Below, one piece after another: positions 7,433 to 15,533 of a stretch of DNA of 34,278 nt. Position numbers and translations under genes: made by a program. The stretch spans positions 1 through 34,278 of the forward strand of contig SOJW01000017.1 of assembly GCA_004375895.1 (NCBI GenBank), in the 5' to 3' direction. The notes under the pieces were generated by a model. The model ran no database searches. It was given only the letters and a program-made list of their open reading frames with translations, and was not told the DNA's origin. Numbering within the stretch: the stretch's first letter is position 1; the number at the start of each line of letters is the position of its first letter. The stretch comes from Candidatus Stahliibacteriota bacterium (GTDB lineage: Bacteria; Hydrothermota; Tepidihabitantia; B3-TA06).

Positions 7433-9271
7433 ATGCCTATAAAAGATTTACCCGGCTACTATCCTACGATCAAGGAAGGCGGGCTTGGCGTTATGCCGCC
7501 CTCGCTTGCCGGACTGTTCTGCCTCACAGGAACGTCCGAGCAAGGCACTACGGACGTCAAGTTCGCGGGCGATATCGGCGACGTTCTGGATGAGTACGGC
7601 TATGGCACGCTTACCGAGCATGCCTACGATGCGTTCTGCGCCGGCGCGAGCCAGATAGGCATCGTTCGCGCGACCGCGGCCAAGGTCCCGACCGACATCA
7701 CCGTGCCGGAGCACAAGATCTACGGCAAGCCGACCGGCGAAGGTGGGGGCGGGGGTAAGGCCGTAGTGGCTACCGGCTACGTTTCCCCGCACACGCAGGT
7801 CGGCTACAACCGTCGGTATCGGCTCCGCATCGTCAAGGGCGGCTCCTTTACTACCGCCACTTATCAGGTCTCGGCAAACGACGGCCTTACCTGGAGCGCG
7901 GAAAAAGCCTTTGCCATCACTACCGCAGAACCGACGAAAAAGTCCATGATCGAGATGGACAACGGCACGTATATCGAGTTTGCCGAAGACACTGTTCCTG
8001 CCGACAGCTTCGTTGCCGGCGACGAGTACCGCTGGTGGTGCTACGAGCCGCGCGCCACGGAGAACGAGATAATCGCCGCGTGCGAGAAGGCCGCCGCATG
8101 GAAGGACCCTACGTCGGGAATGGGCTTCGAATATATCTACGTCTCCAATCTGTCCTCCCAGATCTGGGCTACCCGGGACCAAACGAACATCACCAGCTTC
8201 TGGACAGCGCTCATTGCCATCGCCGAGAACCTGTGGACAGACGAACAGCGCCCTATCTTCTTTATCTGCAACGCGCCCCCCATGCTGCCGATGAAAGACG
8301 ACATCGATGGAACTCCTCCTAAAGAGGAAGGCATTCGCGAAGAGGTTGACGATTGGATCGATTTGCTCGTTGCCTGTGCCGGCGCCAAGAACTCGGCCAG
8401 GCTCGTCGTGAACGCGGGCCAGGCCTCGCTTACCGATACGCGCGGTGCCCTGCAAATCCGCATGGCCGGCGGCTCTGCTGCAGGGCTTACCTCAAAGGCC
8501 GACCTGCATCACTCCATCGGCTGGGTGCGCTACATGTCCATTGCCAACTCGCTCGCGATCTATCCCTCGAAACCGATCTTCGACGTGACAGGTGAGAGCC
8601 CTATCTCTCAGGACGGATTCCTGAAATATGCCCCTGTCGTTCCCTGGTCCGTGAAGATAACCACCACCGACGCCACTGCGATCGTCCACGTGGATGGCGG
8701 CGACGGCAAGCTCTACGATAATCTCTCAGGCAACGAAACCGGATGGATCGAATACGCAACCGGACATTATCATTTCACGGACGTGCCTACCGCCCCCACC
8801 GCAGACTACTCCTACGTCACCAATGCCGAGATGGGTCCCTCGAACGTTGCCCGGCTCAATGACGCGCGGTATCTAAGCTTCCGCCACTTCATCGGCTACG
8901 GCATCAGGTTTACCGACGACTGGACAAGGGCGTCCCCGACCTCCGATTACTTCTGCATTCGCAACCGCAGAATAATGGACGAGTGCGTGCGCATGGTGGG
9001 CGTGGCGAACATGCCCTACGTTAACTCGCCAGGCATCACCGAGAAGGACCTGAGCGCCTACAAGGCCGACCTCTCACGTCCCTTGGAGGCGATGAAGATC
9101 ACCGAGGAAGACACCGACAAACCCATCATGGACTATGTGCTGACCCTGCGTCCTGATGCAAACATCTGGTCCAACGGTATCATGCACTGTAAGGTGGAGA
9201 TAGTACCCACGCCTACCAAGAAGAAGCTCGAGGCCACCTTCCAGCTCAAAACAAAAGTCGAGCAAGGCTAA
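7433..9271 (+). CDS. Contractile tail sheath protein (DUF2586-like)
   Basis: 612 residues. The N-terminus (LPGYYPTIKEGGLGVMPPS, LFCLTGTSEQG) and the C-terminal domain (TDKPIMDYVLTLRPDANIW, then MHCKVEIVPTPTKKKLEATF) fit the Mu-type sheath family (gpL/DUF2586). Sheath subunits stack around the tube and contract to drive it through a target envelope. Two domains are inserted in the sheath core: residues 108-206, shared with the protein at 6101, and about 399-463, the GDGKL/GWIEYATG domain shared with the decoration and baseplate proteins. These probably decorate the outside of the tail. The tube gene follows after 11 nt. A contractile tail is the clearest conclusion from this window. Confidence 0.9.
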   Translation: MPIKDLPGYYPTIKEGGLGVMPPSLAGLFCLTGTSEQGTTDVKFAGDIGDVLDEYGYGTLTEHAYDAFCAGASQIGIVRATAAKVPTDITVPEHKIYGKPTGEGGGGGKAVVATGYVSPHTQVGYNRRYRLRIVKGGSFTTATYQVSANDGLTWSAEKAFAITTAEPTKKSMIEMDNGTYIEFAEDTVPADSFVAGDEYRWWCYEPRATENEIIAACEKAAAWKDPTSGMGFEYIYVSNLSSQIWATRDQTNITSFWTALIAIAENLWTDEQRPIFFICNAPPMLPMKDDIDGTPPKEEGIREEVDDWIDLLVACAGAKNSARLVVNAGQASLTDTRGALQIRMAGGSAAGLTSKADLHHSIGWVRYMSIANSLAIYPSKPIFDVTGESPISQDGFLKYAPVVPWSVKITTTDATAIVHVDGGDGKLYDNLSGNETGWIEYATGHYHFTDVPTAPTADYSYVTNAEMGPSNVARLNDARYLSFRHFIGYGIRFTDDWTRASPTSDYFCIRNRRIMDECVRMVGVANMPYVNSPGITEKDLSAYKADLSRPLEAMKITEEDTDKPIMDYVLTLRPDANIWSNGIMHCKVEIVPTPTKKKLEATFQLKTKVEQG

Positions 9272-9282
9272 GGAGGTGAGAG

Positions 9283-9744
9283 ATGGCAGATAGCATCCTT
9301 ATCAACGGTAAGATCCACGACTGGACCGACGTGGCCATCCAGCTGGGCGGTGAGCCATATACAGGGATCACCTCGATCAACTGGTCATCCAAGAAGGAAA
9401 AGGAGCTTCAGTACGCTGCCGGTTCAGCCCCGCACGGGATTGGCTACGGCCACCGCTCCTATACCTGCGATTTCACCCTGACCCGGGAAGCTTCCGAAGA
9501 GTTCGAAACCATTGCCAATGCGGTGGGAAAGGATGCCCTGGACTACGCACCGTTCCTTATAACCGTGGCTTATGCCGACAAGAAAGCGGACGCAGCCGGA
9601 CTCATCACCCAGGTGTGGAACGTGATAAAGAGCATCGAGATCCACGACGTGGACGTAACCGACATCAGCGAATCACTTGACGAGGGCACGAAGAAGATCG
9701 TGCGCAAGTACACGGCAGTTGCCGGTAAGGTGATAGCAAAGTAA
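9283..9744 (+). CDS. Tail tube protein
   Basis: 153 residues, the usual size of a myovirus tube protein. The sequence begins MADSILINGKIHDWTDVAIQ and continues with YTGITSINWSSKKEKELQYA, then GYGHRSYTCDFTLTREA, and ends KIVRKYTAVAGKVIAK, which reads as the beta-barrel layout of tube subunits. Its position immediately after the sheath is canonical. AAGGAGGTG precedes the ATG. A strong hairpin lies directly downstream and may limit expression of the chaperone gene relative to this abundant protein. Confidence 0.85.
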   Translation: MADSILINGKIHDWTDVAIQLGGEPYTGITSINWSSKKEKELQYAAGSAPHGIGYGHRSYTCDFTLTREASEEFETIANAVGKDALDYAPFLITVAYADKKADAAGLITQVWNVIKSIEIHDVDVTDISESLDEGTKKIVRKYTAVAGKVIAK

Positions 9745-9748
9745 AAAC

Positions 9749-9777
9749 TTTGGGGCGGCCCGCGCGGCCGCCCCAAA
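9749..9777 (+). promoter_or_regulatory. 12-bp hairpin between tube and chaperone genes
   Basis: A perfect 12-bp stem, TTTGGGGCGGCC with GGCCGCCCCAAA, has a 5-nt loop. On the plus strand it is followed by A residues, not T, so it is not a standard terminator for this operon. It may stabilise the upstream transcript end or attenuate read-through between a high-copy tube protein and a low-copy chaperone. Confidence 0.65.
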
Positions 9778-9797
9778 AAACGCGAAAGGAGAGAAAG

Positions 9798-10091
9798 ATG
9801 ACCAAGCAGGAAGAAGCACCCATCACCATCCGAGTGGGTGAAGAGAGATATGGCTTCAGGGTACCGGGGCATGCAGAGATAAAGTTCTACTACGATACCG
9901 GTTCGGAGTCTTTATACGAGGCGTCGCGCAACCTGGTTATGACGTGCGCACTGGAAAAGCAAGCGATCAAGAAACTCATCGACGCCAAGCCTGCGCTGGT
10001 GCCTCAGATTGCGGTAAACCTGATGCGGGTGGCCGGCACCGGCCTGGAGGTGAAGCTTGAAAATTTTCCCAAGCCCGCCGCAGGCAACTAG
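9798..10091 (+). CDS. Tail assembly chaperone, short form (gpG-like)
   Basis: 97 residues from the ATG at 9798, preceded by AAAGGAG. The position between the tube and the tape-measure region is that of the tail assembly chaperone. Phages usually make two forms of it, G and GT, by -1 ribosomal frameshifting. The C-terminal codons include GAA AAT TTT, so the heptamer A-AAT-TTT is in the correct register, and the -1 frame stays open to 10255. The predicted product (ITIRVGEERYGFRVPGHAEI, then EASRNLVMTCALEKQAIKKL) is a small alpha/beta protein with no close family that I recognise. Confidence 0.75.
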   Translation: MTKQEEAPITIRVGEERYGFRVPGHAEIKFYYDTGSESLYEASRNLVMTCALEKQAIKKLIDAKPALVPQIAVNLMRVAGTGLEVKLENFPKPAAGN

Positions 10092-10255
10092 ACCGTAACG
10101 TGGTGCTGCAGGCGGAGGCTCTGGTGAGACACTACTTCGGCTCGGTCCCTGAGAACGAGCGCGAATTCTGGCAAAGATACGGTGAGGCGCTGTGGCTCGA
10201 GGAACGGCAGGCCAAGCGCCTCGCCCACACTATCGCTAAACTGTTCGGAGGATGA
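9798..10255 (+). CDS. Frameshifted tail chaperone, long form (gpGT-like)
   Basis: This is the predicted -1 frameshift product: 90 codons in the first frame, then 62 codons in the -1 frame from 10067 to a TGA at 10253-10255, about 152 residues in all. The -1 segment includes LDRNVVLQAEALVRHYFGSV, then REFWQRYGEALWLEERQA and KRLAHTIAKLFGG. It is a plausible amphipathic helical domain with the same codon style as the neighbours, which would be unlikely for noncoding sequence. It has no good start of its own. It ends exactly where the next gene's ribosome binding site and start lie. In lambda, GT recruits tube subunits to the tape measure. Confidence 0.65.
10061..10067 (+). promoter_or_regulatory. 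-1 programmed frameshift heptamer AAATTTT
   Basis: The heptamer A_AAT_TTT is in the X_XXY_YYZ register for the chaperone frame (codons GAA 10059, AAT 10062, TTT 10065), 21 nt before the zero-frame stop TAG at 10089-10091. After a -1 slip the reading frame resumes with TCC at 10067. I did not establish a downstream pseudoknot; GC-rich sequence follows. Confidence 0.65.
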
Positions 10256-10260
10256 AAAGC

Positions 10261-12531
10261 ATGTCGTCTAAAACAACCAGCTTCCAGGGGTACGATCATA
10301 ACTATTGGTTAAGTTGGGCACAAAATAACTGTCTTACAGGTGAGGTGGTAGTTGCAGCAGAGGGTGCTGCAAGAAGATGGTGTGAATCTAATACAGCAAG
10401 GCCAACCGCTGATGATCCAGTAAACCAAGGTAATCCGATAGCCTTTTACCCTGACGATCCCCGGTACTACATTCTGCTTTCGAAGGTTCACGTAGATATG
10501 GTTGCACTTCGATGGACGCAGTTGATGGAGACAGATACACTAAACTGGCATTTCGCTCAAGCAGTTCCGCTAAGCAACGCGTCTTTGATTTTTTCAGATG
10601 AGGAAATAGAAGCTATTTGGAAAGGGTATGGAACAGATGCAGAAGGGAAGAAAAAGTATATCTCAGCAAAGATTGTAAGTATTTTAGGTGATAAAGGTTC
10701 TGCCGAAACTTATTACATTAGCCTAATGAGATCAGCCGGAGCAAGCAACATCTCTGAAGCTGATGTAGAGGGAAGGTTAGCATTATCTGTGGTCGGAGCA
10801 TCTGGTCAGGTTGATGATGAAGTTAGATTCCCTGGCAGTATTGGAGCGATTGGGGAGGTGGATTTGTTGTGGTTTAAAGATATTTCACCGGAATTTCAGG
10901 TTTGGCAAGACACATTCCCCTTTACAATGGAAGCCCCTCAACCAGATATAACAAGCGTTTGGACCGGACAGCATCAAGAGTGGACTCTGCAAGATCTGGA
11001 GGAGTTTAATCTTGAAGAATTGTATTCACCTGACACAACCATTGACACATCATGGTTTCAATACCGTGCAATGCCGTTACCCGACAGCATGTTGAGTCCC
11101 TATCTGCAAGGGCAGAGAATACCTTACTTGGAAGCAGCTCAGGCTCATCAGGAATACGAGACGAGGAAACAAGGTAGAATTGAGGAATTACAGAGGCAAA
11201 TTCAATGGGCAAAGAGAATATCTCCTGCCCCAGATGAATCGTATTTCTATGACCATGGCACAAGGTTATCACCTGAGGAAGAAGAGCTAAGCAGATTGTT
11301 GTATGGAGAGCAGCAAGCTTTAGAAAATATTCAAAGAATTATGTCTGGTGGAGGGGTTCAACAAGGTCCTCCCGTTGAAGCTTGGCAAGCAGCGCCGGGG
11401 GGTGTAGGTTTGTTGGAAAGGTTAAATAGACCCACACCCGGGGAGAAAGTATTGTATTTGATTGAGTTTAAGGGGTTGACTACGCCTGGGGTTACGCGGC
11501 AGTATCAACAACGGCAAATTTTGGGGTTCGGAAGTGGATCTGGAACTACAACTCATGAAGAGACAGACTACCTACTGACGCATCCTAAAGAAGCCTTAGA
11601 TTTTCTAAAATATAAAGTCGAATTAAAGAGTCTGTTACCGGGGGAAGCAAGACCTTTGTGGTATAATGATGCACTATATTATTTGAAGCAAGAAGGTTGG
11701 AATGGACCCACAGGTCACCTGCCCGAGCCAAGCGGTCCCCTTTACAATTACATCCCTCCAGAAAATGAGGCTTTTAATGTAGCATCTGTTTCTAGCTTGG
11801 GTTTGCCTCTAACCGGCTATGGTGCTGGCTTTCTTGGGATGCCATCGGGTGGTGGTGGCACAACCGCATCTTCAAGCCTCAGCTTGCCCTCGTTTCCTTC
11901 GGCGAGTTTACCCAGTTTGGGTGGAGGGCCTTCAGCGTTGCCTTCCCCTGTCGGTCTTGGAGGGGTCGGTGGAGTTCCCAGTACTCCCTCGGTCGGCTTG
12001 TCTAGCTTGGGTTGGGATGGTGTCGCGATGCCTATACCTTCGATAGGCCTCTCCAGGTCAGGAGGAGTAAGTGCTCCCGCCATGCCTGCTATGGGGGCTG
12101 CTTCTCCGATGGGTATGCCCGGAGGACCAGCTATACCTTCCTCTGCTCCTTCGGCTCCCGTCAGTGCTCAAGGTGGCCCTTCCGGCGGCGGCGGGTTAGA
12201 TTTTGCCAGCCTTCGGGGCGGTTCACGCCAGTCAATGATTCCGGGCAGCCAGAGTTTTGCAGGCACAGAGACCGCAGAGGTGGGCCAGTCCCTGAGCAGG
12301 GCTGAGAAACTGGTGGATCGGCTCATGCAGATACCGGACATGCTCGCGATGGCCGAATCACAATCTCTTGGGTCTCTCGGTAGTTCAGGCAAGTCTGCCG
12401 GGGATGTATCCCAGCGTACACAGCCGCAACAGCTTGTTAGAATGGTAATCAACAGGCACGAAACCGTCAGCAAGAAAAAGCTCGAACAGTACGTTACCGC
12501 CTGGCTCGAAAGCCAAAGTAGAGTGGGGTAG
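10261..12531 (+). CDS. Large AT-rich protein at tape-measure position
   Basis: 756 residues from the ATG at 10261, with GGAGG 9 nt upstream. An ATG at 10252 overlaps the frameshift stop but touches the Shine-Dalgarno. The gene occupies the tape-measure slot. Residues 1-490 are rich in Trp and Tyr, lack long hydrophobic helices and are encoded by visibly AT-richer codons than the flanking genes. About 520-650 is a low-complexity Gly/Ser/Pro/Leu linker (GGVGGVPSTPSVGLSSLG). The last 110 residues return to GC-richer codons and end in a strand-plus-helix tail (VRMVINRHETVSKKKLEQYV) like the C-termini of many tape measures. A replaced tape measure, an internal tail protein or cargo are all possible. 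Confidence 0.6.
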   Translation: MSSKTTSFQGYDHNYWLSWAQNNCLTGEVVVAAEGAARRWCESNTARPTADDPVNQGNPIAFYPDDPRYYILLSKVHVDMVALRWTQLMETDTLNWHFAQAVPLSNASLIFSDEEIEAIWKGYGTDAEGKKKYISAKIVSILGDKGSAETYYISLMRSAGASNISEADVEGRLALSVVGASGQVDDEVRFPGSIGAIGEVDLLWFKDISPEFQVWQDTFPFTMEAPQPDITSVWTGQHQEWTLQDLEEFNLEELYSPDTTIDTSWFQYRAMPLPDSMLSPYLQGQRIPYLEAAQAHQEYETRKQGRIEELQRQIQWAKRISPAPDESYFYDHGTRLSPEEEELSRLLYGEQQALENIQRIMSGGGVQQGPPVEAWQAAPGGVGLLERLNRPTPGEKVLYLIEFKGLTTPGVTRQYQQRQILGFGSGSGTTTHEETDYLLTHPKEALDFLKYKVELKSLLPGEARPLWYNDALYYLKQEGWNGPTGHLPEPSGPLYNYIPPENEAFNVASVSSLGLPLTGYGAGFLGMPSGGGGTTASSSLSLPSFPSASLPSLGGGPSALPSPVGLGGVGGVPSTPSVGLSSLGWDGVAMPIPSIGLSRSGGVSAPAMPAMGAASPMGMPGGPAIPSSAPSAPVSAQGGPSGGGGLDFASLRGGSRQSMIPGSQSFAGTETAEVGQSLSRAEKLVDRLMQIPDMLAMAESQSLGSLGSSGKSAGDVSQRTQPQQLVRMVINRHETVSKKKLEQYVTAWLESQSRVG

Positions 12532-12534
12532 GAG

Positions 12535-14430
12535 ATGGGAAAAGAGGAGTATCTAAGGCAAATCGGCGTACCGCCTGAGTATTATTATAACTCAAATAAT
12601 CCTAATACCGGGTTATATTCTCAGGGAGGTAATTACGAGTGGGGTAATCGGGATACCTTTTTTAAACAATCTGGTCTGGGCGAGACAGAATCCTCATATG
12701 AACAACCGACAGGAGAACTATCCCCTGAACAATTGAGACGCACTCAGATTGAAACGGAGCTTTCCACATTGCTTCCGCCGGAATATAAGTTCTGGCATGA
12801 GTTAACTAGAAATGAGAAGTTACGTATTTGGCCGACTGGTACGTATGATGTAAAGTGGAAAAACGATTATTTATGTGTAAATATGTTCAATGAGGAATTT
12901 AATCCTTATAGGGAATTAAATGAGCTTCAGATCTCGAGGCTCACTGAAGATGAGGAGCTTGAATTACATGAGAAAATGGAAGAATGGTGGACCCCTATAA
13001 CTGATTTCCCGTTCAATGCCACAACACCCGAGTGGTTGCGTTTTACCGAAGCTGCTATTAAGGCGACTCCCCATGTAGGGGAAGTTGATCTTGGTGCGTT
13101 GGTTATAGACGAATTGAGCTATCTATCGACTCGAGCTATCACAACACCTGAGAATTACAATCCTCTTTATTCTTATCGGGGAACTTATTATCCAGGTGAT
13201 AATAAAGTTAGTAGATTTCAGGTAGAGGGAGGAGGTGGACCTTTAGATATGGATGAGCCGCTTAAAACTTTTCAAGTAGGTAGTAGGTTGCCGAGGCATG
13301 TCGTAGCGGAAATGTGGGCCTTACCACTTAGTCGAGAGAACGAGACAAACGAAGGTATTCCTGATGATTATAAATATTACGTGTGGGATACTATATTCGG
13401 CATTTATCATTCTCTTGCTGCTTTCGGTCGAGACATAAAAGCTCACTGGGATGGAGAATTATTAGAACTCGATGTTCCTATACTTGAAAATCCTTTTGCA
13501 TATTTATTCCCGCCAACGGCGCCTGAGTCCGATCCTGGGAGGGTCATTGTTAGAAGGCGTTTCCCAGCCGGGTACCTTGAACCTCGGGCACTGAGTCGCC
13601 CGTGGGCATTAATATGGAAAGACCCAAATGTAAAATCAATTGCAGGTGGTACAATTTATGACGTAGGTAAACGAGCGCTTACTTATGGATCACGTGAGTA
13701 CGTTTCGTGGGTCGGCAGAGGAATCGGTAAGGGAAAATGGGCAGATTACCTTGCAAAAAAAGGGTTATCACAGTTATCACCAAAATTGCAGAACCTAGCT
13801 CCTAAGATCGCAGGTCCAATCGCGATTGGGCTTGGTTATGTGATTCTTGGTGGAAGTGAAGTATTGGGGTCGAAACAGGTGGAGAAGAGATTAAGAATTA
13901 TTGCATTGCAGGAAGAATTAAGAGCACTAGAAGGGGTTGGGTCTTCAATTGGAGAGAGAGGTTGTTACACAAATTCCAACGAGAGGATTGAAATGCCTGA
14001 AGTATCCTTGAACTGGGAGTATTTTTTTGACGACACTCAATTCCAACAGATTCAGGAGGCAATTGGAAGGATTGAAGCTCAGGAGAGGGCAGAGAGGTTA
14101 AGTGAAATCCTGCATCCGGAGCCTGAACCGTCTCCACTTTTTAATCTTCAGAATTCATTGAATCAGCAAAACTACGGGCAAGGCTTGAAGTTGTTCAACG
14201 GGGTTTATCTGCAACCGTCCAGCACCGGCAACTTTGGTTTCGATATTAATATGGATGTTCAGCTTGGGCGAAATCAGGGGGGCAGATTGAGTGGGATTGT
14301 CGGAGGGACAGAATTATCTCAGCAGCCGAATATAACTGTGGAGGTGGAAAGCGTAAACGATCATCCTTTGGATGAAAGAGTTCTAGAGGAGATGCTCTGC
14401 GAAATTTTTGCGGAGTACTCTAATCAGTAG
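12535..14430 (+). CDS. Second large AT-rich protein of tape-measure region
   Basis: 631 residues, starting 3 nt after the previous stop with TAGGAG overlapping that stop. I recognise no family. The N-terminal half is acidic and aromatic-rich (VPPEYYYNSNNPNTGLY, YKFWHELTRNEKLRIWPTG). There is one hydrophobic segment near 425-455 (IAGPIAIGLGYVILGGSEVL), then helical repeats with QEAIGRIEAQERAERLSEIL. The C-terminus (NITVEVESV...LDERVLEEMLCEIFAE) again has the strand-plus-helix form seen at the end of the preceding protein and in tape measures. Codon use is AT-rich like its partner, suggesting joint acquisition. The single membrane-like segment would suit a pore-forming or injected tail component, but that is speculation. 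Confidence 0.6.
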   Translation: MGKEEYLRQIGVPPEYYYNSNNPNTGLYSQGGNYEWGNRDTFFKQSGLGETESSYEQPTGELSPEQLRRTQIETELSTLLPPEYKFWHELTRNEKLRIWPTGTYDVKWKNDYLCVNMFNEEFNPYRELNELQISRLTEDEELELHEKMEEWWTPITDFPFNATTPEWLRFTEAAIKATPHVGEVDLGALVIDELSYLSTRAITTPENYNPLYSYRGTYYPGDNKVSRFQVEGGGGPLDMDEPLKTFQVGSRLPRHVVAEMWALPLSRENETNEGIPDDYKYYVWDTIFGIYHSLAAFGRDIKAHWDGELLELDVPILENPFAYLFPPTAPESDPGRVIVRRRFPAGYLEPRALSRPWALIWKDPNVKSIAGGTIYDVGKRALTYGSREYVSWVGRGIGKGKWADYLAKKGLSQLSPKLQNLAPKIAGPIAIGLGYVILGGSEVLGSKQVEKRLRIIALQEELRALEGVGSSIGERGCYTNSNERIEMPEVSLNWEYFFDDTQFQQIQEAIGRIEAQERAERLSEILHPEPEPSPLFNLQNSLNQQNYGQGLKLFNGVYLQPSSTGNFGFDINMDVQLGRNQGGRLSGIVGGTELSQQPNITVEVESVNDHPLDERVLEEMLCEIFAEYSNQ

Positions 14431-14445
14431 CCCAGGAGGTAGCAT

Positions 14446-15087
14446 ATGTCTGTTCTGGATTTAGCAAGCGGGGTTCAGGACCTTTTCTTCACCACCCACC
14501 GGTCAGGAACATTCTACACCTATACCGATTACCTGGTTCTTGAAGGTGGGGGGAATGAGGTCCGAATCCCCTTCCCCTGTCAGATCACCGTCAACGGGAG
14601 ATGCAAGATAGTGATAACCGAGGTTGACGGCTTAATTGATACGGTCAAGGAAGACATGGGGTTCTCAGGCTATAACTTGAATATCAGCTTCGAGGCCGGG
14701 GACTACCGCAGGCCGTTGATCTCGGGGGGCGGGGCGGTCAAGGCCCACAAGGTAATCTCGGCGCTGGCACTGCTCGTACGCAGCCATAAGGGCACGGTAT
14801 CCATAACCGAAGGCGTAGGACTGCACTTCGACAAGGGTGGTTCATTTCTGGAAAAGGTTCAGGACGTGGCGGAGAGCGCCAGCCAGGTGTTTCGCGGACA
14901 GGAGTCCTTGTTGGATCCAAGAACTTCTCTGCTTTCTGACCTTGGAATCAGTAAGGTCGTGCTTCAAACCATTGCGGTGAATCCTGTCAAGAACCATCGT
15001 TACCAGGTCACACTCACCGCGGTGGCCGAGATGGACGAGGATGCCGATCTGTTCCCTGACGAAAGCAATACAACACCAGGAGGTTAA
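14446..15087 (+). CDS. Baseplate protein, DUF6046-like
   Basis: 213 residues. GGAGG lies 7-8 nt before the ATG, and GC-rich codon use resumes here. The sequence ITEVDGLIDTVKEDMGFSGY with INISFE-like strands, and later DLGISKVVLQTIAVNPVKNH and a closing DEDADLF, resembles the DUF6046 family encoded beside LysM-type baseplate proteins in contractile tails. It lies between the tape-measure region and the LysM/hub genes, so a role at the tail-baseplate junction is likely. The family call is from memory of the pattern. Confidence 0.6.
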   Translation: MSVLDLASGVQDLFFTTHRSGTFYTYTDYLVLEGGGNEVRIPFPCQITVNGRCKIVITEVDGLIDTVKEDMGFSGYNLNISFEAGDYRRPLISGGGAVKAHKVISALALLVRSHKGTVSITEGVGLHFDKGGSFLEKVQDVAESASQVFRGQESLLDPRTSLLSDLGISKVVLQTIAVNPVKNHRYQVTLTAVAEMDEDADLFPDESNTTPGG

Positions 15088-15089
15088 TT

Positions 15090-15533
15090 ATGGAGTATGA
15101 TTCCGATCGCGGGTTTTTCCACTCTCTCAACCAGGTAGAGGATATCTGGCTTCTTGCCGAGCTTTACTACGGGGATGCCTCGCTTTGGTGGGTGATCTAT
15201 CATGCTAACCTTGATCGCTTCGGCGACGATCCAGAGTATACGGCACCCGGGCTTGAGGTCTTTATACCTTACCTTGAGGTTTCCGAGCAGCAAGGGAAGG
15301 TTCCGGGGTTCCTGGCCCAGGTTGCCCTTGACCCTTCCTACGATCCTATGGTTCTTTTGGCTGCCAATCGCTACGCCGACCCGACGCTTTGCTTTGATCT
15401 TTACGAACACAATCGCTGGGATACAGATCACGTGCCCATAGCTGGCGACAGTGTGGGTTACTTTGCACGTGCGAGCAAACCTAATATGCGCAGGGCTCAG
15501 CGCTGGCGAGAGATATTCTACAGGGGGCAGTGA
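15090..15533 (+). CDS. Tail protein X/LysM-like baseplate protein
   Basis: 147 residues with two related segments: YYGDASLWWVIYHANLDRFG followed by PGLEVFIPYLEV, and RYADPTLCFDLYEHNRWDTD followed by PIAGDSVGYFA. Both follow the pattern of gpX/LysM units (YGD-x-LWW-x-I-x-x-AN then PG-x-x-L-x-IP) that connect the spike and hub in contractile tails. It is preceded by GGAGG within the end of the previous gene, and its TGA shares a base with the ATG of the hub gene. The second copy is degenerate. Confidence 0.75.
   Translation: MEYDSDRGFFHSLNQVEDIWLLAELYYGDASLWWVIYHANLDRFGDDPEYTAPGLEVFIPYLEVSEQQGKVPGFLAQVALDPSYDPMVLLAANRYADPTLCFDLYEHNRWDTDHVPIAGDSVGYFARASKPNMRRAQRWREIFYRGQ

Noticed and set aside
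7448-8455. 335-codon minus-strand ORF
   Set aside because: It lies fully inside the tail sheath gene and is a reverse-frame shadow caused by GC-rich codon use.
9749-9780. Rho-independent terminator after the tube gene
   Set aside because: The stem is excellent but is followed by A residues on the transcribed strand, so I list it as a hairpin of unknown role.
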